From the NCBI GenBank assembly GCA_000824785.1, contig CCNB01000043.1:551867-615866 (forward strand): 64,000 bases of DNA. The letters are read 5' to 3'. The notes under the pieces are model-generated. The model ran no database searches and had not been told where the DNA came from. It saw nothing but the letters and a program-made list of their open reading frames with translations. Of the stretch, positions 43,452 to 52,823 are shown piece by piece. Made by a program: the position numbers and the translations under genes. The number at the start of each line of letters is the position of its first letter. Within the stretch, counting starts at the first letter, position 1. This stretch comes from Mesorhizobium plurifarium. Its GTDB lineage: Bacteria; Pseudomonadota; Alphaproteobacteria; Rhizobiales; Rhizobiaceae.

Positions 43452-44434
43452 GCCGCTTTCTCCGCAACCAGGGCTGGGTGGCAGGCCTCTTCGCCCTGCT
43501 GATCTTCCTCTTCGTCGTCACCAAGCTGATCCAGCCGGGCTATGGCAGCGGCGATTTCGGCTCGCTCGCGCGGGCGGTCCTGCCCTACGCTTTCGCGGTC
43601 GCGGCCCAGACGGTCGTCGTCATCGCCGGCGGCATCGACCTTTCGGTCGCCGCCATGATGGCGCTCACCAGCGTGACCGCCGCCTCGATGATGAACGGCG
43701 CCAGCGAGGAATATGCATTGTTCGTCGTGCCCTTCGTGCTGGCCATGGGGCTGGCGCTTGGCGCGCTGAATGGCGTCCTCATCGTCGTCACGCGGGTGCC
43801 CGACATCGTCGTCACTTTGGCCATGCTGTTCGTGCTGCAGGGCGCGGCGCTGCTCGTGCTTGAAGCGCCCGGCGGCGCCGCCGCCGAATGGCTGAAGGCA
43901 AGCGTCATCGGCACCGTGCCGATCCCCGGCTTGCCGGATTGGGCCGACGCCTGGGTTCCCAAGGCTCTGGTGCTGCTTTTCGTCTGCCTCTGCATCGTCT
44001 GGATTCCGCTCCGGCGCTCGCGCCTCGGCCTTTCCATCTACGCCATCGGCAGCAACGAGCTCGCCGCCTTCCGCAGCGGCGTGCCGGTGGCGCGCACCAG
44101 GATCGTCGCCTATGCGCTCTCCGGCCTGTTCGCGGCACTTGGCGGCCTGTCGCTCACCATCAGCACCGGCATCGGCGCGCCGATCCCCGGGCCTTATCTG
44201 CTCGCCAGCGTCGCCGCCGTGGTGCTGGGCGGCGTCGCGCTCGGCGGCGGCAAGGGCGGCCTGCTCGGGCCGATCATCGCCGTCTTCGTGCTGAGGCTGG
44301 TGCGCACCGACCTGACGCTCTTGGCCATCGATCCGAATGTCACCGCCATCATAGAGGGCTTGATCATGGTCGCGGTCGTGATGTTCGGCGCCTTCATCAC
44401 CATGCGCAGCCGCCCGGCGGGAGCAACGCCATGA
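43448..44434 (+). CDS. Ribose-type ABC importer permease 1
   Basis: 328 residues, about ten hydrophobic segments. The RbsC-family motif VIAGGIDLSVAAMMALTSV and the coupling loop IYAIGSNELAAFRSGVPVAR are present. It starts within the ATPase stop codon. Confidence 0.92.
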   Translation: MSRFLRNQGWVAGLFALLIFLFVVTKLIQPGYGSGDFGSLARAVLPYAFAVAAQTVVVIAGGIDLSVAAMMALTSVTAASMMNGASEEYALFVVPFVLAMGLALGALNGVLIVVTRVPDIVVTLAMLFVLQGAALLVLEAPGGAAAEWLKASVIGTVPIPGLPDWADAWVPKALVLLFVCLCIVWIPLRRSRLGLSIYAIGSNELAAFRSGVPVARTRIVAYALSGLFAALGGLSLTISTGIGAPIPGPYLLASVAAVVLGGVALGGGKGGLLGPIIAVFVLRLVRTDLTLLAIDPNVTAIIEGLIMVAVVMFGAFITMRSRPAGATP

Positions 44435-45417
44435 CCGACATCGCGACCATGCCCCAGCCTGTCTCGTTCGGCCGGCGCCTTAAGCGCTTCATGGCGGACC
44501 GGCCGCTCATTCCGCTGATCATCCTTTTGATCATCCTCGTGGTGATCCTGCAGGTGCTGCGCCCCGGGATCGTCAACGAGCGCTGGCTCGCCAACACGGC
44601 GAAGTTCGCCATTCCGCTGGCGATCCTCGCCGGCTGCCAGACCATGACCATGCTGACCGGCGGCATCGACCTTTCCGTCGGCACGGTGGCGACGATGAGC
44701 GCCTTCATCATGGCCACCCAGATCGTCAACCAGGACCCGGCGGTGGCGTTTCTGCTCGCCATGCTGCCCGCCGTGCTGATCGGCCTCGTCAACGGCATCG
44801 GCGTCGGCGTGTTCCGTGTCCATCCGCTGATCATGACGCTCGGCACCAGCCTGATCGGCACCGGCTTCCTGCAGGTCTACCAGCGCACGGTGATCGCGTC
44901 CGGCGCCAAGATTCCCGATTTCCTCAACTGGCTGGGCACCGGCGTCACCTACGGCTTCCCCAACGCGCTTCTCCTGTTCGTGCCGGTGGCCGTGCTGATC
45001 GTCTTCATGCTGAACCGCACCGGCTTCGGGCGCCTTCTCTATGCCGTCGGCGACAATGAGCGCGCCGCGCGCCTGTCCGGCGTGCGCTATTGGCAGGTGA
45101 TCACGGCGCTCTACGTGCTTTCCAGCCTGCTCGCCGGCATCACCGGCCTGCTCTATATCGGCCTGATCAAGGCGCCCTCGCTCTCGCTCGCCGAACCGCT
45201 GGTGCTGCCATCGGTGGCCGCCGCCGTCATCGGCGGCACCTCGATCTTCGGCGGTCGCGGCGGCTACACGGGCACCATCATCGGCGCGCTGATCCTGACC
45301 GTGCTGACGACGCTGCTCACCATCCTGCAAATGCCGGAAGGCGGCCGCCGCATCCTGTTCGGCTTCATCGTGCTGTTCGTGACGGCGGCGTATCTGCGGA
45401 TCGTCGAGGACCGCTGA
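44431..45417 (+). CDS. Ribose-type ABC importer permease 2
   Basis: 328 residues. MLTGGIDLSVGTVATMSAF and LYAVGDNERAARLSGVRYWQ are the conserved permease motifs. With permease 1 it likely forms a heterodimer. It ends the polyol/sugar operon and is convergent with nasA, 23 bases away. Confidence 0.92.
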   Translation: MTDIATMPQPVSFGRRLKRFMADRPLIPLIILLIILVVILQVLRPGIVNERWLANTAKFAIPLAILAGCQTMTMLTGGIDLSVGTVATMSAFIMATQIVNQDPAVAFLLAMLPAVLIGLVNGIGVGVFRVHPLIMTLGTSLIGTGFLQVYQRTVIASGAKIPDFLNWLGTGVTYGFPNALLLFVPVAVLIVFMLNRTGFGRLLYAVGDNERAARLSGVRYWQVITALYVLSSLLAGITGLLYIGLIKAPSLSLAEPLVLPSVAAAVIGGTSIFGGRGGYTGTIIGALILTVLTTLLTILQMPEGGRRILFGFIVLFVTAAYLRIVEDR

Positions 45418-45440
45418 AAATCGGCCGTGACAGGAACGGT

Positions 45441-48110
45441 TCACTCTGCCGCTTGAATGTGCCGGGCATCGATGATCGCCTTGATCTCCGACCGGCATGA
45501 GCCGCAATTGGTGCCGGCGCGCAGCTTCGCGCCGATCGCTTCGAGGCTGTCGCACCCGGAAGCCACCGCCGACGCGAGCTGGTTGGCGCCGACATGGAAG
45601 CACGCGCAGACGACGCGGCCGATGGCCGGCATGGGCACCGGCGAGCGTCCCGACAGAAGCGCATGGCGATCGGCCGTGGACAGCTTCTGGCGCGTGGCAA
45701 GCAACGACACCAGCCAATCCCGCGCCGGCAATTGGTCCGGAGCGGCGGCAAGCAAGGCTTCCGCCATGACGCCGCCATCATCGATCGCCGCGGCGCGATA
45801 AGCAAGGCCGCGCCGATCAGTGTACTCCAGGAGCTGATCCCGTCGCTGCACGCCAAGCAGCTTGCGCGCCAGGAGGATGCCCTGGTCCGGCGGCTCGGTT
45901 CCGGTCAGCTCGTAGACCCAGCCGCCGTCGACCGCATGCCGGCTCCAGTGGACGAAGCCCGTTGGCCTCAGATCACGGCGCGTGATGAGGACGCCGGTCC
46001 ATCCGGTGTTTTCGCGCACGATCCTGGCCGGGACATGCTTGAGCTCCGGCTGGCCGGAATGCGGATCGGTGACGGGTGAGGACAAAAGGCCCGCTGCGGC
46101 CCTAGCCGCGAACTGGCCGCTCCAATGCATGGGCATGAAGGCCTGGCCACGCCGCTGCGCCTCCGTCACGCGCACCCTGGCGCGGACGAAGCCGAAGCGC
46201 GTCGAAAGCTGGGCGAGATCGCCATCCTTGAGACGGTGCGCGGCCGCATCCGCCGGATGGAGCTCGACCGCCGGTTCCGGCGCATGCGCCATCAAACGCG
46301 GCACGTTGCCGGTGCGCGTCATCGTGTGCCACTGGTCTCGCAGCCGGCCGGTGTTGAGGGCAAGCGGGTAGTCCGCGTCGACCGCGAAAGCCGTTGCCTC
46401 CTGCCGCACCGGCACGAAACGCGCGCGGCCATCGGGCGTCGGGAAGCGGCCATCGCCGAACAATCGTGTCTGCTGCTCGCCTCGCTCCAACACGGGCCAA
46501 TGACGCGGCGCGAAGGCGGAATAGTCTTCATCGCTGAGGTCAGCCATGCCGCCGATATCGAACAGGCGCCCGCCCCCGTTCTCGAAGGCGGAAAGCGCCG
46601 CATGCTCGCGAAAAATCTCGGCCGGCGTCTGGTAGGTGAAGGCATCACCAAAGCCCATGCGGGCCGCGACCTCGCAGACGATGCGCCAGTCGGCCCTCGC
46701 CGCGCCCGGCGGCGGCAGGAACGGCCGCTGGCGTGAGAGCCGCCGTTCCGAATTGGTGACCGTGCCATCCTTTTCGCCCCAGGCGGCAGCCGGCAGCAGC
46801 ACGTCGGCATAGCGCGTGGTGTCGGTGCGGGTCACGTCCGAGACCACCACGAACTCGCATTTGGCTAGCGCCGCGCGCACGCGCGACGCATCCGGCATCG
46901 AGACGGCGGGATTGGTGCCCATCACCCACAGCGCCTTGATGCGGCCGTCGGCGACCGCCTGGAACATGTCGACAGCCTTCAGGCCGCCGCGCCGCGCGAT
47001 GTTGGGCGCGTTCCAGAGGCGCGAGACACGGTCGATGTTGGCCTCGTCCGCGAAGTCCATATGCGCGGCAAGCTGGTTGGCCAGACCGCCGACCTCGCGC
47101 CCGCCCATGGCGTTCGGCTGGCCGGTGACCGAGAACGGCCCCATGCCGGGCTTGCCGATGCGTCCCGTAGCGAGATGGCAGTTGATGATGGCGTTGACCT
47201 TGTCGGTGCCATGCGCCGACTGGTTGACGCCCTGGCTGTAGACCGTGACGGTCCGCTCGGTCCCGGCGAAGAGATCGTAGAAGGCCCGGACATCGGCGGC
47301 CGCCAGCCCACAGCCTTTCGCGACACGCGCGACCGACGGCGCATCGGCGCCGGCCAAAACGGCCGCTCCGTCGAAGCCCGACGTATGCTCGCGGATGAAA
47401 TCGGCATCGATCTTTCCGGCCTGCACGAGGTGCGCGAGCAGCCCGTTGAACAGAAGCACGTCCGTGCCCGGATCGAGCGCCAGATGCAGGTCGCACTCGT
47501 CGGCCGTGGCGGTGCGGCGCGGGTCGATGACGACGATCCTGGTTCCGCGTTCCTTTCGCGCGGTAAGCATCCGCTGGTAGAGGACTGGATGGCACCATGC
47601 GGTATTGGAGCCGGTGAGCACGATGAGACCGGCGCACTCGAAATCCTCGTAAACACCGGGAACGATGTCCTCGCCAAAGGCGCGGCGGTGGCCCGCGACG
47701 GACGATGCCATGCAGAGCCGCGAATTGGTGTCGATATTGGCCGAGCCGATAAAACCCTTCATCAGCTTGTTGGCGACGTAATAGTCCTCGGTGAGCAACT
47801 GGCCGGAGACGTAGAACGCGACCGCGTCCGGCCCATGCTCGGCAATCGCCTGCGAGAATTTTGAGGCCACGCGGTCGAGCGCTTCGTCCCAGCTCGCCGG
47901 CTTGCCGAGCACCTCCGGCTGAAGCAGACGGCCTTCGAGGCCGTGCGTCTCGCCGAGGGCGGACCCCTTCGAGCAGAGCCGGCCGAAATTGGCCGGATGC
48001 TCGGGATCGCCGCGGACGGTCGTCTTGCCGTCCGCGGCGATCTCGGCCAGCACACCGCATCCCACCCCGCAATAGGGGCAGGTGGTCCTCACCTTGCGTG
48101 CTTCTGCCAT
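45441..48110 (-). CDS. nasA: Assimilatory nitrate reductase catalytic subunit
   Basis: 889-residue cytoplasmic molybdopterin enzyme reducing nitrate to nitrite. N-terminal [4Fe-4S] ligands are C11, C14, C18 and C46 (CPYCGVGC, LCSKGS). The Mo-bis-MGD oxidoreductase body follows. The last 60 residues add a BFD-like [2Fe-2S] domain (C835, C837, C869, C872; VCACFHVGANQL, GTNCGSC), found in many NasA forms. It is the last gene of the nitrate operon and starts three bases after nirD. No separate NasB electron-transfer gene is present. Confidence 0.94.
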   Translation of the reverse strand: MAEARKVRTTCPYCGVGCGVLAEIAADGKTTVRGDPEHPANFGRLCSKGSALGETHGLEGRLLQPEVLGKPASWDEALDRVASKFSQAIAEHGPDAVAFYVSGQLLTEDYYVANKLMKGFIGSANIDTNSRLCMASSVAGHRRAFGEDIVPGVYEDFECAGLIVLTGSNTAWCHPVLYQRMLTARKERGTRIVVIDPRRTATADECDLHLALDPGTDVLLFNGLLAHLVQAGKIDADFIREHTSGFDGAAVLAGADAPSVARVAKGCGLAAADVRAFYDLFAGTERTVTVYSQGVNQSAHGTDKVNAIINCHLATGRIGKPGMGPFSVTGQPNAMGGREVGGLANQLAAHMDFADEANIDRVSRLWNAPNIARRGGLKAVDMFQAVADGRIKALWVMGTNPAVSMPDASRVRAALAKCEFVVVSDVTRTDTTRYADVLLPAAAWGEKDGTVTNSERRLSRQRPFLPPPGAARADWRIVCEVAARMGFGDAFTYQTPAEIFREHAALSAFENGGGRLFDIGGMADLSDEDYSAFAPRHWPVLERGEQQTRLFGDGRFPTPDGRARFVPVRQEATAFAVDADYPLALNTGRLRDQWHTMTRTGNVPRLMAHAPEPAVELHPADAAAHRLKDGDLAQLSTRFGFVRARVRVTEAQRRGQAFMPMHWSGQFAARAAAGLLSSPVTDPHSGQPELKHVPARIVRENTGWTGVLITRRDLRPTGFVHWSRHAVDGGWVYELTGTEPPDQGILLARKLLGVQRRDQLLEYTDRRGLAYRAAAIDDGGVMAEALLAAAPDQLPARDWLVSLLATRQKLSTADRHALLSGRSPVPMPAIGRVVCACFHVGANQLASAVASGCDSLEAIGAKLRAGTNCGSCRSEIKAIIDARHIQAAE

Positions 48111-48113
48111 GCC

Positions 48114-48443
48114 TCAGGCCGCTTTCGAGACCAGCGCTTCAAGCGCGATGAACAGCCGGTCTCCCTCGACCTTGACGGGAAGCGTCGTGACCGCGCCTTC
48201 GTCGGCGCCGAGCGCTTTGCCCGTCTCCAGCGAGATCACCCAATTGTGCAGCGGGCAGGTCACCGCCGCGCCATGGACGATGCCCTGGCTGAGCGGCCCG
48301 CCCTTGTGCGGGCAATGATCGTCTATTGCATAGACCTGGTCGTCCGCAGTGCGGAAGACGGCGATCTTGCCTTGCGGAGTGGCCACGCAACGCGCGCCGC
48401 GCGGCGGGATGTCCGAAAGGGAGCCGATCGGTGTCCAGGTCAT
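48114..48443 (-). CDS. nirD: Nitrite reductase [NAD(P)H] small subunit
   Basis: 109-residue Rieske-type subunit of assimilatory nitrite reductase. All four cluster ligands are present: C44, H46 (CPHKGG), C63 and H66 (CPLHNW), unlike NirD forms that have lost them. The ATG at 48443 (MTWTPIGSLSDIPP) is chosen over longer extensions that would run into nirB. Confidence 0.93.
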   Translation of the reverse strand: MTWTPIGSLSDIPPRGARCVATPQGKIAVFRTADDQVYAIDDHCPHKGGPLSQGIVHGAAVTCPLHNWVISLETGKALGADEGAVTTLPVKVEGDRLFIALEALVSKAA

Positions 48444-48513
48444 GCCGCCGTCCTCGTCTTTGGCTGATAGGAAGGCGCCCAGGCACCCCCCTCTGTCCTG
48501 CCGGACATCTCCA

Positions 48514-50964
48514 TCATTCCGCCGCCTCCGCGAACCCGACCGAAGCCATCGGCCTGAACTCATGCTTGTCCTTGCCGGAGACCCGCTCCGACCACGGATC
48601 GACCTGCGCGAATTTCTGGGAAAAGACGAAGCGCTCGAAATAGGCGCGGCGCTTCTCGGTGTCGTCCAGGATCTGCTTCTTGATCTCGGCGGTGCCGATG
48701 CGCTTGGCCCATTTGTAGATGCGTTCCAGATAGCGGGCCTGCTCGCGATACATCTGGACGAGCGCCACGATCACCTCCAGCGCCTCGTCCTCGGTCTTCA
48801 CCAGGCCCAGCACTTCCGTGCCCCTGATGTCGAGGCCGGCCGCACCGGCGAAATGGATCTCGTAGCCGGAGTCGACGCACACCACGCCGACATCCTTGCA
48901 GGTCGCTTCGGCGCAATTGCGCGGGCATCCCGACACCGCCATCTTCACCTTGGCCGGCGTCCAGGAACCCCACATGAACTTCTCGATGCGGATGCCGAGC
49001 CCCGTCGAATCCTGCGTGCCGAAACGGCACCAGTCGGAGCCGACGCAGGTCTTCACCGTGCGCAGGCCCTTGGCATAGGCATGGCCGGAGACGAAGCCGG
49101 CCTTGCCGAGATCGGTCCACACCGCCGGAAGATCTTCCTTGCGGATGCCCAGCATGTCGATGCGCTGGCCGCCGGTCACCTTGACCATCGGGATCTCGAA
49201 CTTGTCGACCACGTCGGCGATGGCGCGCAATTCGCCGGCGCTGGTCACGCCGCCCCACATGCGCGGCACGACCGAATAGGTGCCGTCCTTCTGGATGTTC
49301 GCATGCACGCGCTCATTGATGAAGCGCGACTGATAGTCGTCGGCATATTGGTCCGGCCAATCGCAGACGAGATAGTAGTTGAGCGCCGGCCGACATTTGG
49401 CGCAGCCGCAGGAGGTCTTCCATTCGAGCTCCTGCATGACGGCGGGGATCGTCTTCAGGCCCTTCGCCTTGATCAGGCGCCGCACGTCGTCATGGCCAAG
49501 CGTCGTGCAGCCGCACATGGGCTGCACTGCCGCCGGATTGTAGGCCTCGCCCAGCGTGAGCTTTAGCAGCTGTTCGACCAGACCCGTGCATGAGCCGCAG
49601 GAGGCCGAAGCCTTGGTGTGGGCGCGCACGTCGTCCAGGCCGGTTAGCCCCTTGCTCGTGATCGCGCCGGTGATCTTGCCCTTGCAGATGCCGTTGCAGC
49701 CGCAGATTTCCGCATCATCCGCCAGTGCCGCAACGGCCGCCAAAGGGTCCGAGGAGGCGCCTCCCTGGAACGCCTGGCCGAAGATCAGCGTGTCGCGCAT
49801 CTCCGAAATGTCCGTCGCCTTCTTCTTCAAGTCGTTGAACCAGGCGCCGTCGGCGGTCTCGCCGAACAGCACCGTGCCGATGATGCGGTTGTCCTGCAGC
49901 ACGACGCGCTTGTAGATGCCGGCGGACGCATCGCGCAGGATGATCTCCTCACGATCCTCGCCATCGGCGAAATCGCCAAGCGAATAAAGGTCGATGCCGG
50001 TGACCTTGAGCTTGGTCGGCGTGTCGGAGTGGACGAAGCGCCTGTCCTCGCCGTCCGCCAGCCCGGCTGCCGCGACGCGGGCCATCTCGTAAAGCGGCGC
50101 GACCAGCCCATAGACATGGCCGCCGACCTCCGCGCATTCGCCAAGCGCCATGATCGCCGGATCGGAGGTCCACATGCGGTCGTCGACGACGATGCCGCGA
50201 TTGACCTCCAGCCCTGCGTCCTTGGCGAGCGCGCTGTTCGGGCGGATGCCGACCGCCATCACGACGAGCGTCGCCGGGATGATCGTGCCGTCCATCAGCT
50301 CGACGCCCTCGACCTTGCCGTTGCCGACAATGGCCTTGGTATTGGCCTTGGTCATGACCTTGATGCCGCGCGCCTCGACTGCCTTCTGCAGCAGGTAGCC
50401 GGCGGCGGGATCCAACTGGCGCTCCATCAGCGTCGGCATGACGTGCAGCACGGTCACGTCCATGCCGCGTTCTTTAAGTCCAGCCGCGGCTTCGAGCCCG
50501 AGCAAGCCGCCGCCGATGACAATCGCCTTGGCGCGCGACTGGGCGGCAAGCAGCATGGCGTTGACGTCGTCGAGATCGCGATAGCTGAGCACGCCAGGCA
50601 GGTCCTTGCCCGGCACCGGAATGATGAAGGGCACTGAGCCGGTGGCGATGACCAGCCTGTCGTAGCTTTCGGTCACGCCATGATCCGAGGTGACGGTCTT
50701 CGCTTCCCGGTCGATGGCGACGATCCGGTGGCCCTTGTAGAGGGTGATGCCGTGCTTGATGTACCAGCCGTCGCCATGGATGACGATCTCCTCGAACGCC
50801 TTCTCGCCGGACAGCACCGGCGACAGCATGATGCGGTCGTAGTTCACGCGCGGCTCGGCGTTGAAGATGGTAACGACGTAGCGGTCGGGCGCTGCTTCCA
50901 GCAGGTGCTCGAGCATCCTGCCGGGCGCCATGCCGTTGCCGATGATGACGAGTTTCTCGCTCAT
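48514..50964 (-). CDS. nirB: Nitrite reductase [NAD(P)H] large subunit
   Basis: 816 residues. It reduces nitrite to ammonia with NAD(P)H. The order is a FAD/NAD domain (LVIIGNGMAPGRMLEHLLEA), two BFD-like [2Fe-2S] units (CGCNGICKGKITGAI with ASCGSC; CGCTTLGHDD with SCGCAKC), then the siroheme/[4Fe-4S] domain (CVGSDWCRFGT; GCPRNCAEATCKDVG). It lies 16 bases after the transporter gene. Siroheme synthesis genes are not in the window. Confidence 0.95.
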   Translation of the reverse strand: MSEKLVIIGNGMAPGRMLEHLLEAAPDRYVVTIFNAEPRVNYDRIMLSPVLSGEKAFEEIVIHGDGWYIKHGITLYKGHRIVAIDREAKTVTSDHGVTESYDRLVIATGSVPFIIPVPGKDLPGVLSYRDLDDVNAMLLAAQSRAKAIVIGGGLLGLEAAAGLKERGMDVTVLHVMPTLMERQLDPAAGYLLQKAVEARGIKVMTKANTKAIVGNGKVEGVELMDGTIIPATLVVMAVGIRPNSALAKDAGLEVNRGIVVDDRMWTSDPAIMALGECAEVGGHVYGLVAPLYEMARVAAAGLADGEDRRFVHSDTPTKLKVTGIDLYSLGDFADGEDREEIILRDASAGIYKRVVLQDNRIIGTVLFGETADGAWFNDLKKKATDISEMRDTLIFGQAFQGGASSDPLAAVAALADDAEICGCNGICKGKITGAITSKGLTGLDDVRAHTKASASCGSCTGLVEQLLKLTLGEAYNPAAVQPMCGCTTLGHDDVRRLIKAKGLKTIPAVMQELEWKTSCGCAKCRPALNYYLVCDWPDQYADDYQSRFINERVHANIQKDGTYSVVPRMWGGVTSAGELRAIADVVDKFEIPMVKVTGGQRIDMLGIRKEDLPAVWTDLGKAGFVSGHAYAKGLRTVKTCVGSDWCRFGTQDSTGLGIRIEKFMWGSWTPAKVKMAVSGCPRNCAEATCKDVGVVCVDSGYEIHFAGAAGLDIRGTEVLGLVKTEDEALEVIVALVQMYREQARYLERIYKWAKRIGTAEIKKQILDDTEKRRAYFERFVFSQKFAQVDPWSERVSGKDKHEFRPMASVGFAEAAE

Positions 50965-50980
50965 GTCGGTCTGCTCCGAT

Positions 50981-52282
50981 CTATTCGGCGGCGTAGGATA
51001 GGGACGTGCTCTTGACCTCGGCCCCGCGCTCCATCCGGCGGATGGTGACGTGCATCCAGACGAGGCAGGAGACGACGATCAGGAAGAGCAGCATAAAGCA
51101 GCTCGACCAGACCCCGGTGAGGTCGTTCAGCGCGCCGAAGGCGATCGGCAGGATGAAGCCGCCAAGGCCGCCGATCATGCCGACCACGCCGCCGACCGCG
51201 CCGACGCTCTGCGGATAATAGACGGGGATGTGCTTGTAGACGGCGGCCTTGCCGAGGCTCATGAAGAAGCCGAGCACTGAGGCGACGGCGATGAAGGCGA
51301 GCGGGCCGATCTCGACATGGAAGGGGATCGGCCCGCTGATGCCGCGCACGACATAGTCTGCCGAGGGGAGAGACAGAACGAGAGTCGCGACGGCACAGAC
51401 GCTGAAGGTCCAGTAGAGCACGGTGCGGGCGCCGATGCGGTCGGAAAGCACGCCGCCATAGGCGCGGAAGATGCTGGCGGGGATCGAATAGGCGGCGCCG
51501 ATCATGCCGGCGGTGGCGATGCCGAAGCCGTAGACGCCGATCAGATAGCGCGGCAGCCAGAGCGACAGCGCCACGAACGCGCCGAAGGAGAAGAAGTAGT
51601 AGAAGGCAAAGCGCCAGACCTGCAGGTTCTTCAGCGGCGCGAATTCCTGCCAGAAGCTCCTCGCGGGTGCTGCTTTGCCGGCGCGGCGCTCGCGGATGAC
51701 CGGATCGTCGCTGGTGGTGAGCCAGAACACGATCGCCATCACGACCAAGGCAGCGGCCCAGATCAGCGCCACCGACTGCCAGCCCCAGGCAAGCAGCACG
51801 AGCGGCGCCAGGAACTTGGTGACCGCGGCGCCGACATTGCCGACGCCGAAGATGCCGAGCGCCGTGCCCTGTTTTCCAGCGGGGAAGAAGCGCGAGACAT
51901 AGGCGACGCCGGCGGCGAAGGAGCCGCCGGCAAGCCCGACGCCGAGCGCGGCAAGCAGCATCTGCTCGTAGCTATGCGCGAAAGCGAGCAGGAAGGTCGC
52001 GACCGCCGCGGCGAGCATGGTCATGGTGTATACCAGCCGCCCGCCATAGCGGTCGGTCCAGACGCCGAGCACCATGCGCACGAGCGAGCCGGTGAGGATC
52101 GGCGTGCCGACGAGGAGGCCGAACTCGGTCTCGTTCAGCCCAAGCTCCTGCTTGATGCGCACGCCGATGATGGAAAAGATCGTCCACACCGCGAAGCAGA
52201 CGGTGAAGGCGATGGTGGACATGACAAGCGCCTGCCGGGAGCTGCTGTCCTGGCTTTGCGCGGCTGGGAGATTGGCGGTCAT
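50981..52282 (-). CDS. MFS nitrate/nitrite transporter
   Basis: 433 residues, 12 membrane segments, NarK/NasA (NNP) family. Signs are the VRMVLGVWTDRYGGRLVYTM loop and the two glycine-rich nitrate-signature regions (LGVGLAGGSFAAGVAYVSRF; GGVVGMIGGLGGFILPIAFG). It precedes nirB and brings nitrate in for NasA. Confidence 0.93.
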   Translation of the reverse strand: MTANLPAAQSQDSSSRQALVMSTIAFTVCFAVWTIFSIIGVRIKQELGLNETEFGLLVGTPILTGSLVRMVLGVWTDRYGGRLVYTMTMLAAAVATFLLAFAHSYEQMLLAALGVGLAGGSFAAGVAYVSRFFPAGKQGTALGIFGVGNVGAAVTKFLAPLVLLAWGWQSVALIWAAALVVMAIVFWLTTSDDPVIRERRAGKAAPARSFWQEFAPLKNLQVWRFAFYYFFSFGAFVALSLWLPRYLIGVYGFGIATAGMIGAAYSIPASIFRAYGGVLSDRIGARTVLYWTFSVCAVATLVLSLPSADYVVRGISGPIPFHVEIGPLAFIAVASVLGFFMSLGKAAVYKHIPVYYPQSVGAVGGVVGMIGGLGGFILPIAFGALNDLTGVWSSCFMLLFLIVVSCLVWMHVTIRRMERGAEVKSTSLSYAAE

Positions 52283-52334
52283 GACTGGCTCCGGTTTGCG
52301 GCGTCGGAGGCACCGCGTGTTGTGTCGATTATGA

Positions 52335-52502
52335 TCAGCGCAACGGGACTTGCGCGGTCACTTGCGCACCCTTGTCCTCGGTTTCGTGATTGGCTGGGAA
52401 CAGCAGCAACGCTGCGACGAACAGCGCCGCCGTCAGCGCGCTGCTCGCCACGACATCGCGGCGGGTGAAATCCTTGAGCGAGGGTCCGATCCGTCTGGTC
52501 AT
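52335..52502 (-). CDS. Small membrane peptide at the head of the nitrate operon
   Basis: 55 residues from the ATG at 52502, with GGAGA six bases upstream. KDFTRRDVVASSALTAALFV has a twin-arginine-like pair before a hydrophobic segment of about 20 residues, then a short polar tail ending QVPLR. It lies between the leader terminator and the transporter gene, so it is translated only when the leader is read through. Function unknown. It could be a single-pass partner of the transporter. Confidence 0.6.
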   Translation of the reverse strand: MTRRIGPSLKDFTRRDVVASSALTAALFVAALLLFPANHETEDKGAQVTAQVPLR

Positions 52503-52523
52503 CGTGGTCTCCGGTCCAAAACG

Positions 52524-52594
52524 AAAAAAGCTGCCGTCCAGGCCCTCTCGCGTCCGTACATCCGGGATCGCGTGATGACCTGAGCGGCAGCTTT
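52524..52594 (-). terminator. Leader terminator of the nitrate operon
   Basis: On the minus strand AAAGCTGCCG (from 52594) pairs with CGGCAGCTTT (to 52527), a perfect 10-bp stem, and the U-run to 52524 follows. An internal stem uses GATCCCGG/CGCG sequences. It would stop transcription before the operon unless antiterminated by NasT. Confidence 0.8.
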
Positions 52595-52600
52595 GCCTGT

Positions 52601-52643
52601 GGCGCCCGCCATTGGACGCCTGTTCCATTGCCCGCGAACGGGC
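52601..52643 (-). promoter_or_regulatory. ANTAR-target-like leader hairpins
   Basis: The second hairpin is GGCGTCC-AATGGC-GGGCGCC (52620 to 52601, minus strand). It has a 7-bp stem with a six-base loop carrying A at 1 and G at 4, the ANTAR hexaloop rule. The upstream hairpin GCCCG-TTCG-CGGGC (52643-52630) sits in the first-hairpin position but lacks those loop bases. Confidence 0.6.
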
Positions 52644-52655
52644 TTGACTATGTCA

Positions 52656-52673
52656 AAGCACGAAGCGTGCCAG
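52656..52673 (-). promoter_or_regulatory. Sigma-54 (RpoN) promoter
   Basis: CTGGCACGCTTCGTGCTT on the minus strand has the GG-N10-GC spacing and the exact CTGGCACG half. It predicts a start near 52646, just before the leader hairpins. Confidence 0.7.
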
Positions 52674-52791
52674 TTTCACGCAGAGAGAGAAATTCAAGGA
52701 AAATCAATGTTGTAGGAATTTTGACCTTCGACCGCGCCGAGCGGCAAGCCGGTCAAACATTGATCAATGGCTTAGACATGCCGCATAAATT

Positions 52792-52806
52792 TTGTGCAAT
52801 GCACAA
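52792..52806. promoter_or_regulatory. TTGTGCA palindrome upstream of the sigma-54 promoter
   Basis: TTGTGCA-A-TGCACAA lies about 120 bases upstream of the sigma-54 promoter, where NtrC sites would be expected. It does not match the enteric NtrC consensus arrangement, so the factor is uncertain. Confidence 0.4.
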
Positions 52807-52823
52807 GATTGACGCGCAAATGA

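Larger units (their letters stand above)
52503..52823 (-). promoter_or_regulatory. Nitrate operon control region
   Basis: 321 bases between nasS and the first operon gene. In transcription order they hold a TTGTGCA palindrome (52792-52806), a sigma-54-type promoter (52656-52673), two leader hairpins (52601-52643) and an intrinsic terminator (52524-52594). Confidence 0.7.

Noticed and set aside
44194..45717. A 507-codon minus-strand open frame opposite the ribose-type permease genes
   Set aside because: Both permease genes are well supported on the other strand, and this frame has histidine/glycine/aspartate-rich composition typical of antisense translation.
52758..52769. CATTGATCAATG as an Fnr/FixK box
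   Set aside because: The TTGAT and ATCAA halves overlap with no four-base spacer, so an Fnr dimer would not fit.
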